The notes under the pieces were generated by a model. The model ran no database searches and had not been told where the DNA came from. It saw nothing but the letters and a program-made list of their open reading frames with translations. A DNA stretch of 64,000 nucleotides from Fibrobacter sp. (lineage in GTDB: Bacteria; Fibrobacterota; Fibrobacteria; Fibrobacterales; Fibrobacteraceae). Where the stretch lies: assembly GCA_024399035.1 (NCBI GenBank), contig JAKSID010000011.1, positions 1 through 64,000 on the forward strand, written 5' to 3'. Of this stretch, positions 17,477-26,752 are shown piece by piece (position 1 is the first letter of the stretch; each line of letters starts with the position of its first letter). A program made the position numbers and the translations under genes.

Positions 17477-18770
17477 CTAGCGTTCAGTCCACACACCATT
17501 GATGAAAGAACCGATGATTGTTGCATCAAGTTCCTTGCCCATCAAAGGAGAATTGGAGACATGACCTGCAAAGTCGGTCCGGTCTACTACGTGAGACTTG
17601 GAAGTATCAAGGACAACCACGTTAGCCTGTTTGTCAGAGCCAACTTCGTAAGCAGGTTCAGCCTCAACCAGCTTAGCCGGTGCAGAGGAAAGAAGTTCGA
17701 TAGCACGAACTTCACCCACACGTTCAACCAGTTTTTTCCAGATTGCGGGAAGAGCAACTTCCAGTGCCAGTGCGCCCGGAACAGAATCTTCGAAGTTCAC
17801 ATCGGCGTCCTGACGGAGCACCGGAGTGTGGTTCATGCTGATAGCATTGACGGTACCATCGGCAACGCCAGCCCACAATGCTTCGCGGTCGGAAGCGGCG
17901 CGGAACGGCGGCAGCACATGGTATGCGGAGTCCAGCAATTCCAGGCAGGAATCATCGAACAGCAGGTGGTAGACGTTCACGTCGCAGGTCACGTCCATGC
18001 CGTTCTTACGGGCGTTGCGGATCAAGTCCAGAGTTTCACCGCAGGTCACTTGCTTGAAGTGTACCGGCACCTGGAGGAAGCGTGCAGTTTCAAGAACCGT
18101 GTAGGCAGCAATGGTTTCTGCAATACGGGGAATGCCCTTCATGCCCAGCATGTCGGAGTAGGCGCCTTCGTGAACGCAACCGCTCTTGCGAAGAGTCTTG
18201 TCCATAGGCTGGAAGAAGAAACGCTTGCCGGTCATCTTGCCGTATTCCATGGCGAGACGGAGGAAACGGGAATGAGGAATGGAGCCGTTGCCATCGCCGA
18301 AGCCAGCCACGCCAGCTTCTGCAAGTTCCATCATTTCGGCCAGGCTATCAGAGCCGAAGCCCTTGCTGTAAGCGCCCAGGAACTTTACTTCGAAATCGTT
18401 GGCGCAGCACTGTTCCTTGCCGCCAACATCAAAGCGATTTACCATGGCGGTAAACTTGTCTGCGTCATCAATAGGATTAGCGGAGCTTTCATAAAGGCCA
18501 CCGTAGAAGCCACCCTTACGCATAGCTTCAAAGCCATCTGCGAAAGTGTAGATGTCGTCGCGGAGAGGTTCCTTGAAATCAAGGCCCAGGCCAAAGAGGG
18601 CGGGCATCACCAAGGCGCCATTGCAATCAATTTCCTTTGCGGGCTTGGAGGAATCTGCGGCAAAGCCCTTTTCGCTATCCAGAACAAGCTGGTCGCGAGC
18701 TTCGAACTTGGAACCGTTCCAGAACTTCACATTCTTCAAGACCACATTGGTCAAAGCGTAATCACGATGC

Positions 18771-18784
<14 letters not shown>
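17477..18784 (-). CDS. pyrC': Dihydroorotase-like protein PyrC' lacking metal ligands
   Basis: 435 residues from the ATG at 18784 (GGAGG 8 nt upstream; a longer frame without a ribosome site exists). Amidohydrolase fold. Active dihydroorotases have DxHxHxR after the first strand; here the region reads MPALFGLGLDFKEPLRDD with both His missing. The third metal site is replaced by DVNVYHLLFDD and the catalytic Asp region ATDHAPH by SMNHTPV. It should therefore be inactive and serve as a structural partner of aspartate transcarbamoylase, as PyrC' does in the Pseudomonas pyrRBC' operon. It overlaps pyrB by 14 bp, which fits stoichiometric co-translation. Confidence 0.88.
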
Positions 18785-19730
<946 letters not shown>

Positions 19731-19731
19731 T

Positions 19732-20289
19732 TTAATCCTCCACTTCTACGAGGGAAACAGAATTTTCTTGATCAATAGGTTGAATCTTCACACGGACTTC
19801 CTGATGCTGGGCGGTTTCCACAGCAAGGCCCACGCAGTCGGGGGCAATGGGAAGTTCTCGGTGACCGCGGTCCACCAGCACGCAGAGGCGGATGGCTGCG
19901 GGGCGGCCCAGGTCCAGAATGGCGCGCATTGCAGCCAGAGTGGAGCGACCGGTATAAAGCACATCGTCTACCAGAATCACGGTCTTGCCTTCAACAGAAG
20001 CAGGCATTTCGGTGACGCGCATTTCGGTAGAAACGTGGTTGCGGTAATGGAAGTCGTCGCGATAGAAAGTGGCGTCCAGGCTTCCGAACTCCACGGATCC
20101 GCCGAACTTTGCGTCCAAGCGTTCCTTCAACTTCTTTGCCAGGGGAATACCGCGGCTAGCCATACCAAGGATGACCAAGTCGTTTGCGGAAGGATGGATC
20201 TTTGCGATTTTTGCAGCCATCTCGTCCAGGGCAAATTCCATGGCCTGGGCCGACAGCAGTTCACGAATAATCTTGCAGTTATCTTTCAT
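19732..20289 (-). CDS. pyrR: PyrR bifunctional regulator / uracil phosphoribosyltransferase
   Basis: 185 residues. PRPP-binding loop VILVDDVLYTGRS (about 104-116) and the PyrR hallmark RGHRELPIAPDCVG are present. In Gram-positives it binds pyr mRNA anti-antiterminators; in other phyla it may only be an enzyme. I see no convincing PyrR-type attenuator in the 20290-20440 leader. It heads the pyrR-pyrB-pyrC' operon, with 1 bp before pyrB. Confidence 0.93.
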   Translation of the reverse strand: MKDNCKIIRELLSAQAMEFALDEMAAKIAKIHPSANDLVILGMASRGIPLAKKLKERLDAKFGGSVEFGSLDATFYRDDFHYRNHVSTEMRVTEMPASVEGKTVILVDDVLYTGRSTLAAMRAILDLGRPAAIRLCVLVDRGHRELPIAPDCVGLAVETAQHQEVRVKIQPIDQENSVSLVEVED

Positions 20290-20498
20290 ATGAACTCTGG
20301 GTTATGTAATCTCTAACTTGAGAAAGTAGCTTTTTTAGGGGTTTGTCGTGTAAACGTTTTTTCTAAGAGGCACCTTATTTCCAACAGCGCCGAAACTGCA
20401 CATTTGCACAACTTTTGTAAATAGCAAGCAACGAGTTATCACAATCACTCATTTTTATGTATATTGCGGTTTAGAAACAACTTAACAGGAGAAAAAAA
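20290..20498. promoter_or_regulatory. Divergent promoter region of pyrR and the cyclophilin gene
   Basis: 209 bp. On the plus strand TATATTG (about 20459-20465) and AGGAG precede the cyclophilin ATG. On the minus strand a TACTTTC box lies about 33 nt before pyrR. No clear terminator hairpin or attenuator is visible. Confidence 0.35.
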
Positions 20499-21053
20499 AT
20501 GGCATTTAATCAGCTGGATAAGCCGCAGCCGGGCGAAACTATCGCCATCATGAAGACCAACCACGGCGAAATGAAGATTCGCTTGTTCGTAGAACGCGTT
20601 GGCGAATGCGCACAGAATTTCATTGACCTCGCAAACCAGGGTTTGTACGATGGCGCACCGTTCCACCGCATTATCAAGAACTTCATGATCCAGGGTGGCG
20701 ACTTTACCAACCGTAACGGTACCGGCGGCCATTCCGCTAAGGGTCCGGGCACCACCATCGACGACAAGTACGATGATTGCCTCTCCCATATGCGCGGTGC
20801 ATTGAGCTGGGCAAAGACCATGATGCCCAAGTCCATCGGTTCCCAGTTCTTTATCGTCCACGGCGAAGACGTTCACTTTTTGGACCACGGCAATCCTAAC
20901 GTAGGTAACGGCCCCAACGCCGGTTACTCCGTTTTCGGCCAGCTCTATGAAGGTTTCGAAGTTCTGGATTCCATCGCCGGTGTCAAGACCGACCGTCGCG
21001 ACGCACCGTACGAAGACGTGATCATCGAATCCGTGAAGATCGAAAAGGTCTAA
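20499..21053 (+). CDS. Cyclophilin-type peptidyl-prolyl cis-trans isomerase
   Basis: 184 residues without a signal peptide, so it is cytoplasmic. Active-site pattern: FHRIIKNFMIQGGD (catalytic Arg and Gln), then AMPKSIGSQFFI-type TMMPKSIGSQFFIVHG, and VFGQLYEGFEVLDSIA. It catalyses proline isomerisation in protein folding. The ribosome site AGGAG lies 8 nt before the ATG. A strong terminator follows, so it is monocistronic. Confidence 0.95.
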   Translation: MAFNQLDKPQPGETIAIMKTNHGEMKIRLFVERVGECAQNFIDLANQGLYDGAPFHRIIKNFMIQGGDFTNRNGTGGHSAKGPGTTIDDKYDDCLSHMRGALSWAKTMMPKSIGSQFFIVHGEDVHFLDHGNPNVGNGPNAGYSVFGQLYEGFEVLDSIAGVKTDRRDAPYEDVIIESVKIEKV

Positions 21054-21060
21054 AGCTTAA

Positions 21061-21090
21061 AGAACGCAGGAGAAATCCTGCGTTTTTATT
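21061..21090 (+). terminator. Terminator of the cyclophilin gene
   Basis: AACGCAGGA / TCCTGCGTT, a perfect 9-bp stem with a GAAA loop, is followed by TTTTATTTT. Confidence 0.9.
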
Positions 21091-21107
21091 TTGAAAAAGC
21101 CGGAGCT

Positions 21108-21200
21108 GCGAGACAAATGCGTAAGGCGAACACAGCAATCAAACTTGTTTGATTATTGTTGAGCCTAGCATTTGGCACTTTAGTGCAACTACCCCCGCGT
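21108..21200 (+). repeat. Structured intergenic repeat copy
   Basis: GTAAGGCGA (21121-21129) is followed by the 8-bp hairpin AATCAAAC / GTTTGATT (21137-21154), TTGAGCC, the small hairpin GCACT / AGTGC (21175-21186) and CCCCCGCGTGGG (21191-21202). The first part aligns with the unit of the array at 27577-27800 (GTAAGGCGAGTGTTGC plus a CTTG-centred hairpin). The CCCCCGCGTGGG part recurs at 45068-45079. Confidence 0.5.
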
Positions 21201-21260
21201 GGGAATCAAAAAAATCCGTCTTTTTTTTCTTTGACCCTTGACATTTTTCAAATAAATTTC

Positions 21261-21268
21261 AATATTTG
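21261..21268 (+). promoter_or_regulatory. Promoter box of tRNA-Ala
   Basis: AATATTTG ends 10 nt before the mature tRNA 5' end. An upstream TTGACA lies 19 nt before TATTTG. This box is one of two tRNA anchors used to place the transcription start. Confidence 0.5.
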
Positions 21269-21278
21269 TGTCACCCTT

Positions 21279-21351
21279 GGGGTTATAGCTCAGTTGGTAG
21301 AGCGATTGCATGGCATGCAATAGGTCAGGAGTTCGACTCTCCTTAGCTCCA
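21279..21351 (+). tRNA. tRNA-Ala (anticodon GGC)
   Basis: A complete cloverleaf: acceptor GGGGTTA / TAGCTCC, D stem GCTC / GAGC, anticodon stem ATTGC / GCAAT with loop ATGGCAT (anticodon GGC, reads GCC/GCU), and T stem AGGAG / CTCCT with loop TTCGACT. The discriminator is A. The 3' CCA is not encoded, so a CCA-adding enzyme is needed. Confidence 0.95.
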
Positions 21352-21357
21352 CTCAAA

Positions 21358-21388
21358 AAGACTCGCATCAAAGCGGGTCTTTTTTGTT
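21358..21388 (+). terminator. Terminator after tRNA-Ala
   Basis: The stem AAGACTCGC / GCGGGTCTT (one non-Watson-Crick pair) is followed by a T-run. Confidence 0.8.
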
Positions 21389-21443
21389 TCCATCGGTTTT
21401 GTAGTCTTTACAACGCTTGTTTATTAATGGCATTTTTTCAACC

Positions 21444-21475
21444 TTGAGCCGATTGTAAGGTTTTTGTATCTTTTG
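21444..21475 (+). promoter_or_regulatory. Candidate promoter of the M23 peptidase gene
   Basis: TTGAGC lies 17 bp before TATCTT (within TATCTTTTG at 21467-21475), which is sigma70-like spacing. The ATG follows 24 nt later, with a GAGGAG ribosome site. Confidence 0.5.
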
Positions 21476-21499
21476 TCGTGGAATTTAGAGGAGCTTAAT

Positions 21500-23485
21500 A
21501 TGAACAAGGTTTGGAATTCTTTTTCAAAGATCCTTTTAGGCAGTTTCGTTGCTTTGTCCGCCAGCGTTTTCGCTGAAGAATGCGACGAAGCCACCATGGA
21601 CGCCTTCGCCTACGAAGATTGTGTCAAGGCCAAGGGCGGCGCTGTTATCGACCAGACAAACTTCGGCAGCGAAGCACCCGAAGTCAAGATGCCCGTTCCC
21701 GAAGAACAGAAGTACAGTCCCTTTGGTCGCGAAGCCTACCTCACCTCCTCTTTCGGTGAAAACCGCGGAACCCGCTACCACGCCGGCATTGACTATTCCA
21801 CCCAGATGGAAGAAGGCTGGCCTATCTTCGCACCGGAAAACGGTTTTGTCAAGGAAGTCCGAGTCTCCCCCTTCGGTTACGGCAAGGTGATGTTCTTCCA
21901 GGGCAACAGCGGCAAGACCTGGGTTTTCGCCCACCAGAGCAGCTTTGGCCAGCTGGACGAAGCCGTGATGCGCCAGCAGTACGCTACCAAAAAGAACGAT
22001 GTGACCCTGAAGCCGGGCAAGGCTTACAAGAAGGGCGATACCCTGACTTTCGCAGGCAGCACCGGCATCGGAAACCCGCACTTGCATCTTGAAGTAAGGC
22101 TGGACAACGACCGCATTATCAATCCCCGCCTGATGAACACCGAGGTTTCAGACAGTATCGCTCCCCAGGTGTTGGCAGCCGCCGTATGGCAGGGCAACGA
22201 AATGGCTTTCACTTCTCAGGAAGCAGTCAATAAAGGCTGCGTTGTTACTCCCGTCAAGAATGAATTCGCCTTAAATCTCGCTTTCAAGATGGTAGACTAC
22301 AGCCGCGAACCTAAGGACAATCCCATGTCCGTCCGTCGCATTACCATTTGGCGCTACGACGAAAAGGTTTTCGACCAGAAGCTTGACACCCTGCGCTTTA
22401 GCACCCAGTCCAAGATTCGTGAACAGCTCCTTTGGGCAGAAGAAGCCGACACCGCCGGCGACTGGCACGTGATCGAAGCAAGAATTGCCCCCCTTTCCAC
22501 CTACACCATGGAAGTGGAAGACTTTAACGGCAACATCACCACCAAGAAGTTCAGTTTCCACCCCACCTGCAAGGGCAATGTAGACCTGCAGATGACCAAG
22601 GTTCAGACCTCCCCCTTGTTCACCTACCTGAGCCGCCCCATGCTGGACTTGTTCCGTTGCGAAAACGGAATGAAATTCTCCGCGATGAAGAAGGACGAGG
22701 TGCTTTCCGAAGATCTTTGCAGCGTGTTCAAGCACAAGCCGGTTCTTATCGGCAAGATCATGGAAACCTTCCCCGAAATGACAAGCATTCGCTACGTGGC
22801 TGACGCTGCCGCAACAGGCGACGGCAAGGCTGTTGACGAAACCATCGAGGTCTTTGGCTACAACCGTTACCAGACCAACGTTAACTGGAATGCAACCCTG
22901 GGCGACATCAAGGTTAGCCAGAAGATTTCTGGCATTCCCGCCGCAAAGGATTCCGCAATCCGCGTTCTGGCAGTCACCAAGACTCACACCGACAGCCTGG
23001 ACTTTTTGGAATTCCACCCCAAGGGTTTGCAGTTGAAAAACTGGAATGTTTGCGTGGAAAACAAGGAAAACAACGCACCGCTTTACTGGCTTGGCGAAAC
23101 CAGCCGCAACTGGTTCATCTTTAGCAAGCAGAGCAAGGGCAAGAACCGCTGCGCAAGCACTAACGAACTTCGCGATATTGCAAACATCGATAACCAGGAA
23201 GCGCCGACGCTTGGTTTCCCCTACTGGGACAACATGATGATCGGCGGCGTTCACCAGCCAGCCCTGAAGGTGCCGCTGATGTTCAAGTACGACGGCGTTG
23301 CTGACGGTAACGCAATCACCGTCAAGTACAAGAATCAGTGGATTGCTGCGGAGTACGATTCCGAGCCCCGCGAAATCATTATCGAAGGAGAGAAGGTTCC
23401 GGACGCTGGCGAAGAAATGACCATCCAGATTGTGGACGAAGCCGGCCATAAGGTTTCTTACGACATTACAGTGCCTGAGATGTAG
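21500..23485 (+). CDS. Periplasmic M23 (LytM-type) metallopeptidase
   Basis: 661 residues from the ATG at 21500 (GAGGAG upstream). The signal peptide is cleaved near SASVFA|EE. The M23 domain lies at about residues 75-200 with the Zn ligands in YHAGIDYS (HxxxD) and the HLHLEV motif, plus the middle WVFAHQSSF His. It therefore probably cleaves peptidoglycan cross-links or stem peptides. The remaining about 450 residues are a large beta-rich region with no family I recognise; they may bind the substrate or a partner. It has its own promoter and terminator. Confidence 0.87.
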   Translation: MNKVWNSFSKILLGSFVALSASVFAEECDEATMDAFAYEDCVKAKGGAVIDQTNFGSEAPEVKMPVPEEQKYSPFGREAYLTSSFGENRGTRYHAGIDYSTQMEEGWPIFAPENGFVKEVRVSPFGYGKVMFFQGNSGKTWVFAHQSSFGQLDEAVMRQQYATKKNDVTLKPGKAYKKGDTLTFAGSTGIGNPHLHLEVRLDNDRIINPRLMNTEVSDSIAPQVLAAAVWQGNEMAFTSQEAVNKGCVVTPVKNEFALNLAFKMVDYSREPKDNPMSVRRITIWRYDEKVFDQKLDTLRFSTQSKIREQLLWAEEADTAGDWHVIEARIAPLSTYTMEVEDFNGNITTKKFSFHPTCKGNVDLQMTKVQTSPLFTYLSRPMLDLFRCENGMKFSAMKKDEVLSEDLCSVFKHKPVLIGKIMETFPEMTSIRYVADAAATGDGKAVDETIEVFGYNRYQTNVNWNATLGDIKVSQKISGIPAAKDSAIRVLAVTKTHTDSLDFLEFHPKGLQLKNWNVCVENKENNAPLYWLGETSRNWFIFSKQSKGKNRCASTNELRDIANIDNQEAPTLGFPYWDNMMIGGVHQPALKVPLMFKYDGVADGNAITVKYKNQWIAAEYDSEPREIIIEGEKVPDAGEEMTIQIVDEAGHKVSYDITVPEM

Positions 23486-23534
23486 CTGACTGCAGTGCCG
23501 ATGTAACAAACCGAGCCGATTTAATTCAAAACAA

Positions 23535-23568
23535 AAAAATCCTGCGAGAAAATCGCAGGATTTTTTTT
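23535..23568 (+). terminator. Terminator of the M23 gene
   Basis: AATCCTGCGA / TCGCAGGATT, a 10-bp perfect stem, is followed by eight T. Confidence 0.9.
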
Positions 23569-23575
23569 GCTAAGG

Positions 23576-23603
23576 GAGATCCCGGAACAAGTCCGGGATG
23601 ACA
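23576..23603. repeat. Extragenic palindrome (ATCCCGGA/TCCGGGAT type)
   Basis: GAGATCCCGGA and TCCGGGATGACA form a hairpin. Such palindromes are common between genes in many bacteria. A diverged element with the same GAGAT...ATGACA frame occurs at 49493-49537. Confidence 0.6.
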
Positions 23604-23669
23604 GCCTTGATAGGGCCGGGATAACAGCCTTGATAGGGCCGGGATAACAGCCTTGATAGGGCCGAGATG
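23601..23669 (+). repeat. Three tandem copies of a 23-bp repeat
   Basis: The unit ACAGCCTTGATAGGGCCGGG plus ATA occurs at 23601, 23624 and 23647 (the third copy with GAGATG). It abuts the palindrome before it, and each copy ends in text resembling its GGGATGACAG arm. It lies between the M23 terminator and the htpG stop. Confidence 0.85.
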
Positions 23670-23682
23670 ACATCTAACGGTA

Positions 23683-25566
23683 TTACTTTGCAGCGGCAGT
23701 CAGCAGCTTGGTAATGGCTGCAACGTATTCTGCCGGGTTGGGCAGCGGAGAGCCTTCGGCAAGGAGAGCCTGACCGTAGAGAGCCTTGGGCCAGTCACCC
23801 AGATCTTCCTTGGCTTCAGCCTTGGCCTTCAGCATTTCGCAAATGGGGTGCGTCGGGTTAATTTCAAGAATACGCTTGGACTTAGGAACGTTGGTCTGGC
23901 CCATGGCCTTCATCATACGTTCCATCTGAGCGCTCATGGCGTCGTCGCTGGTCACGAGGCAGCAGGGGCTGTCCTTCAGGCGGCTAGACACGCGGACTTC
24001 CTTGATGTCTTCGTCCAGAACCTTCTGGAGGTTTTCGCAGAGGCCCTTGAAGATTCCCTTGTTGGCTTCTTCAGCCTTCTTTTCGTCTTCAGTTTTTTCG
24101 AAGTCCACATCACCGCGGGAAACGTCGTGGAACTTCTTGTCGCCGAATTCCATCAGAGAAGACATCATGAATTCGTCGATGCCATCACTCATGAGAAGCA
24201 CTTCGTAGCCCTTGGCCTTGAAAGCCTCCAGCATGGGGTTAGACTTCACGGCGTTCTTGTCGCCAATGAGGTAGTAGATTTCCTTCTGGCCTTCAGGCAT
24301 GTTGTCTACATACTGTTCCAGGCTTACCAACTTGCCTTCTTCGGTCTTGGTGCTTTCGAAGCGGATCAGCTTCTTCAATTCATCAAGATGTTCCCAGTTC
24401 ATGTAGAAGCCTTCCTTAAGGACCATGCCCAGTTCCTTCCACCAGGCTGTGTACTTTTCTTCGTCCTTGGACATGTTCTGCAAGGCTTCCAGAGTCTTCT
24501 TGATGACATGCTTACGGATATTGGTCACAATCTTGTTGGACTGCAGAATTTCGCGGCTCACGTTCAGCGGCAAGTCTTCGGATTCCACCACGCCGCGGAC
24601 AAAACGGAGCCAAGGCGGCAAGAGGTCCTTGCAGTCGTCCATGATGAAGGTCTTCTTCACATAGAGCTTCAGGCCATGCAGTGCGTCGTTCTGCCAAATG
24701 TTGTAGGGAGCCTTGGAAGGAATGTACACCAGGTTCCAGAATTCCAGGGAGCCTTCGGCGTGGCTGTGGCTCCAGCAGGCAGGTTCACCACCGTCGTGGC
24801 AAATCACGTTATAGAATTCCTTGTACTCTTCTTCCTTCACGTCCTTTTCGGACTGGCGCCAGAGAGCGGTCTTGTCGTTCAACTTTTCTTCGTCCTTGAC
24901 TTCGATTTCGCCCTTGTCGTTGGTGGTCTGTTCCGGGTGGAAGTAAATGCCGTAGTTTACGAAGCCGCTGTACTTCTTGATGATATCCTTGATGCGCCAT
25001 TCGCTGGTGAAGTCTTCAGAATCCTCGTCGTCCTTCAGGTACAGGGTAATCTTGGTACCCACTTCATTGCGGGGGCATTCGGAAATTTCGAATTCGCCGG
25101 TGCCTTCGGAAGCCCACAGGTAGCCCTGGGTTTCGCCAGCCTTGAGGGTTAGGACTTCAACCTTCTTAGCCACCATGAAGATGGAGTAGAAGCCCACACC
25201 GAACTGACCGATAAGATCAACACTAGCCTTGTCGGCGTCCTTCAGGTTCTTGATGAAATTCTTGGTGCCGGAACGGGCGATGGTCCCCAGGCAGTTGATC
25301 AAGTCTTCCTTGTTCATGCCGATACCGTTATCGGTAATGGTCAGCTTCTTCTGATCCTTGTTCACATCGATATCGATGCGGAGCTGGGTGCCCTGGGGCA
25401 GCAAATCTGCGTTAGAGAGAGAAAGGAAACGACGCTTATCCAATGCGTCAGCAGCGTTAGAAACCAGTTCGCGAAGGAAGATTTCCTTGTTGCTATAAAG
25501 AGAGTTGATCATCAAGTTCAGCATGTCGCGAACTTCGGTCTGGAACTCCATTTTTTCAGTTGCCAT
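23683..25566 (-). CDS. htpG: Chaperone protein HtpG (Hsp90)
   Basis: 627 residues from the ATG at 25566, with GGAG about 7 nt upstream; a longer frame is unsupported. N-terminal GHKL ATPase motifs: LVSNAADALDKRRF (catalytic Glu in the preceding LRE), TDNGIGMNKEDL, GTIARSGTKNF, GQFGVGFYS. The middle domain includes the LNVSREILQSNK catalytic loop, followed by the C-terminal dimerisation domain (MKAMGQTNVPKSKRILEINP). It is a cytosolic ATP-dependent chaperone. The upstream region has no CIRCE element that I can see, so HrcA control is not supported. Confidence 0.97.
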   Translation of the reverse strand: MATEKMEFQTEVRDMLNLMINSLYSNKEIFLRELVSNAADALDKRRFLSLSNADLLPQGTQLRIDIDVNKDQKKLTITDNGIGMNKEDLINCLGTIARSGTKNFIKNLKDADKASVDLIGQFGVGFYSIFMVAKKVEVLTLKAGETQGYLWASEGTGEFEISECPRNEVGTKITLYLKDDEDSEDFTSEWRIKDIIKKYSGFVNYGIYFHPEQTTNDKGEIEVKDEEKLNDKTALWRQSEKDVKEEEYKEFYNVICHDGGEPACWSHSHAEGSLEFWNLVYIPSKAPYNIWQNDALHGLKLYVKKTFIMDDCKDLLPPWLRFVRGVVESEDLPLNVSREILQSNKIVTNIRKHVIKKTLEALQNMSKDEEKYTAWWKELGMVLKEGFYMNWEHLDELKKLIRFESTKTEEGKLVSLEQYVDNMPEGQKEIYYLIGDKNAVKSNPMLEAFKAKGYEVLLMSDGIDEFMMSSLMEFGDKKFHDVSRGDVDFEKTEDEKKAEEANKGIFKGLCENLQKVLDEDIKEVRVSSRLKDSPCCLVTSDDAMSAQMERMMKAMGQTNVPKSKRILEINPTHPICEMLKAKAEAKEDLGDWPKALYGQALLAEGSPLPNPAEYVAAITKLLTAAAK

Positions 25567-25812
25567 TTTATATCTCCGATTTAGACGAAAGAACGGGCTA
25601 CGCCCTACAGACGAGAGACGAAAGATTATAGTCACGCGCTACGCGCCATATAAAGAATCGAAAGGTCCGTCATTCCTTCTAGTTGTTAAATTTTCAAACA
25701 ATACCGTGCGTTCCGAGGTTTCATTTTGAAACAATGCGGAAGTTTTTCCTTGTTTTCGCAGGTATAATCGCAAGAACCGTGCCAATTTGGCGATAGGTGT
25801 CTGGCGATAGGT
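25567..25812. repeat. Intergenic region with short direct repeats upstream of htpG
   Basis: No gene is seen. GACGAAAGA occurs twice near 25584-25625, flanking GGGCTACGCCC, and TGGCGATAGGT occurs twice (25788-25798 and 25802-25812, period 14 bp). On the minus strand TATACC after TTGCGA is a weak candidate htpG promoter far upstream. Confidence 0.5.
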
Positions 25813-25813
25813 T

Positions 25814-25844
25814 AAAAAAAAGACCGCTGCGAGAACAGCGGTCA
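25814..25844 (-). terminator. Terminator of uppP
   Basis: GACCGCTG / CAGCGGTC, a perfect 8-bp stem, is followed on the minus strand by a run of eight T. Confidence 0.9.
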
Positions 25845-25867
25845 CAGATAATCGGCACGGAGCCCAG

Positions 25868-26719
25868 TTACTTGATAAAGATCAAGCCGAGGATGCCAGC
25901 CACCCACAGGTAGTAGCTAAAGTAGTGGAACTTGCCCTTCTGAACAAAGGCCATGAGCCACTTCAGAGCGATGATGCCGAAGATAAAGGCAACGATCATA
26001 CCCACCAAAAGTTCCGGAGTAAACTTGCCGGCATCGGCGCAGGCCAAGGCCTTTTCAGGTTTTTCAATAGCATAGCGAGCCACAGTATCGGGATCCTGGC
26101 ATTTTACCCACTTAATCACATCCAGGAGGGCGGCACCGCCCACCGCGGGAATACTCATGAGGAAGCTGAATTCTCCTGCATACTTGCGGTTAACGCCAAG
26201 GAAAATCATGCCACTGATGGTAGAACCGCTACGGCTGATTCCCGGGATGCAAGCCACGCCCTGAACCACGCCGGTAACCAAAGCGCGCCACCAGTTCATC
26301 TGCACGCCTTCACATTCCGGATGCTTGGAACCTGTCCTACCCCACTGGGAAACGAACAGCAAAGTGGCCGTTACCAGCAAAGCGCAGCAGACAGCGCGGG
26401 GATTTTCGAACAGGCTTTCCAACGGCTTCTTGAAACCGATACCGATAATGGCGGTAGGAATGGAGGCCAATACGATGTAGCCCACTTCCTTCAGCTGGGT
26501 CTTGTCGCGATGGATGCAACCCACGATCATGTCCACAATCTTCTTGCGGAAAACGACGAAAATGGAAAGGAGAGTTCCTGCATGCAGCATGATGTCGAAG
26601 AACATGCCTGCTTCTTCCATACCCAGCAATTCCTTGCCGAGAACCAGATGACCGGAACTAGAAATAGGGAGAAATTCTGCGAGGCCCTGCAAAAGGCCCA
26701 AAATAATAGATTCAATCAT
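25868..26719 (-). CDS. uppP: Undecaprenyl-diphosphatase UppP (BacA)
   Basis: 283 residues from the ATG at 26719; upstream in-frame codons overlap the divergent gene and its promoter. Integral membrane enzyme that dephosphorylates undecaprenyl diphosphate to recycle the lipid carrier for peptidoglycan and O-antigen. Motif 1 LLQGLAEFLPISSSGHL (residues about 8-24) and motif 2 PGISRSGSTISG are intact, and about eight hydrophobic helices are visible. Divergent from a DUF2334 gene with only 33 bp between the two start codons. Confidence 0.95.
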   Translation of the reverse strand: MIESIILGLLQGLAEFLPISSSGHLVLGKELLGMEEAGMFFDIMLHAGTLLSIFVVFRKKIVDMIVGCIHRDKTQLKEVGYIVLASIPTAIIGIGFKKPLESLFENPRAVCCALLVTATLLFVSQWGRTGSKHPECEGVQMNWWRALVTGVVQGVACIPGISRSGSTISGMIFLGVNRKYAGEFSFLMSIPAVGGAALLDVIKWVKCQDPDTVARYAIEKPEKALACADAGKFTPELLVGMIVAFIFGIIALKWLMAFVQKGKFHYFSYYLWVAGILGLIFIK

Positions 26720-26724
26720 AGACG

Positions 26725-26748
26725 GAAATATAGTTTTTATTATCTTAA
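26725..26748. promoter_or_regulatory. Interleaved divergent promoter boxes
   Basis: The minus-strand box TATATTTC (26725-26732) ends 5 nt before the uppP ATG. The plus-strand box TATCTTAA (26741-26748) ends 4 nt before the DUF2334 ATG. Each upstream promoter half must lie over the start of the opposite gene. Confidence 0.5.
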
Positions 26749-26752
26749 CGAC

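Noticed and set aside
20290..20440. PyrR-controlled attenuator before pyrR
   Set aside because: No antiterminator/terminator pair with a T-run could be drawn on the minus strand leader.
21189..21371. A small minus-strand frame across the tRNA-Ala
   Set aside because: It overlaps a complete tRNA gene and its terminator; no start signal or conserved sequence.
23601..23669. CRISPR-like repeats
   Set aside because: The units are directly adjacent with no spacers, only three copies, and no cas gene is nearby.
25567..25812. CIRCE heat-shock operator upstream of htpG
   Set aside because: I found no TTAGCACTC-N9-GAGTGCTAA or close variant.
25925..26752. Long N-terminal extension of the DUF2334 gene
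   Set aside because: It is antisense to uppP; a family-typical start (MATKKFLLCFHD) exists at 26753 next to a promoter box.
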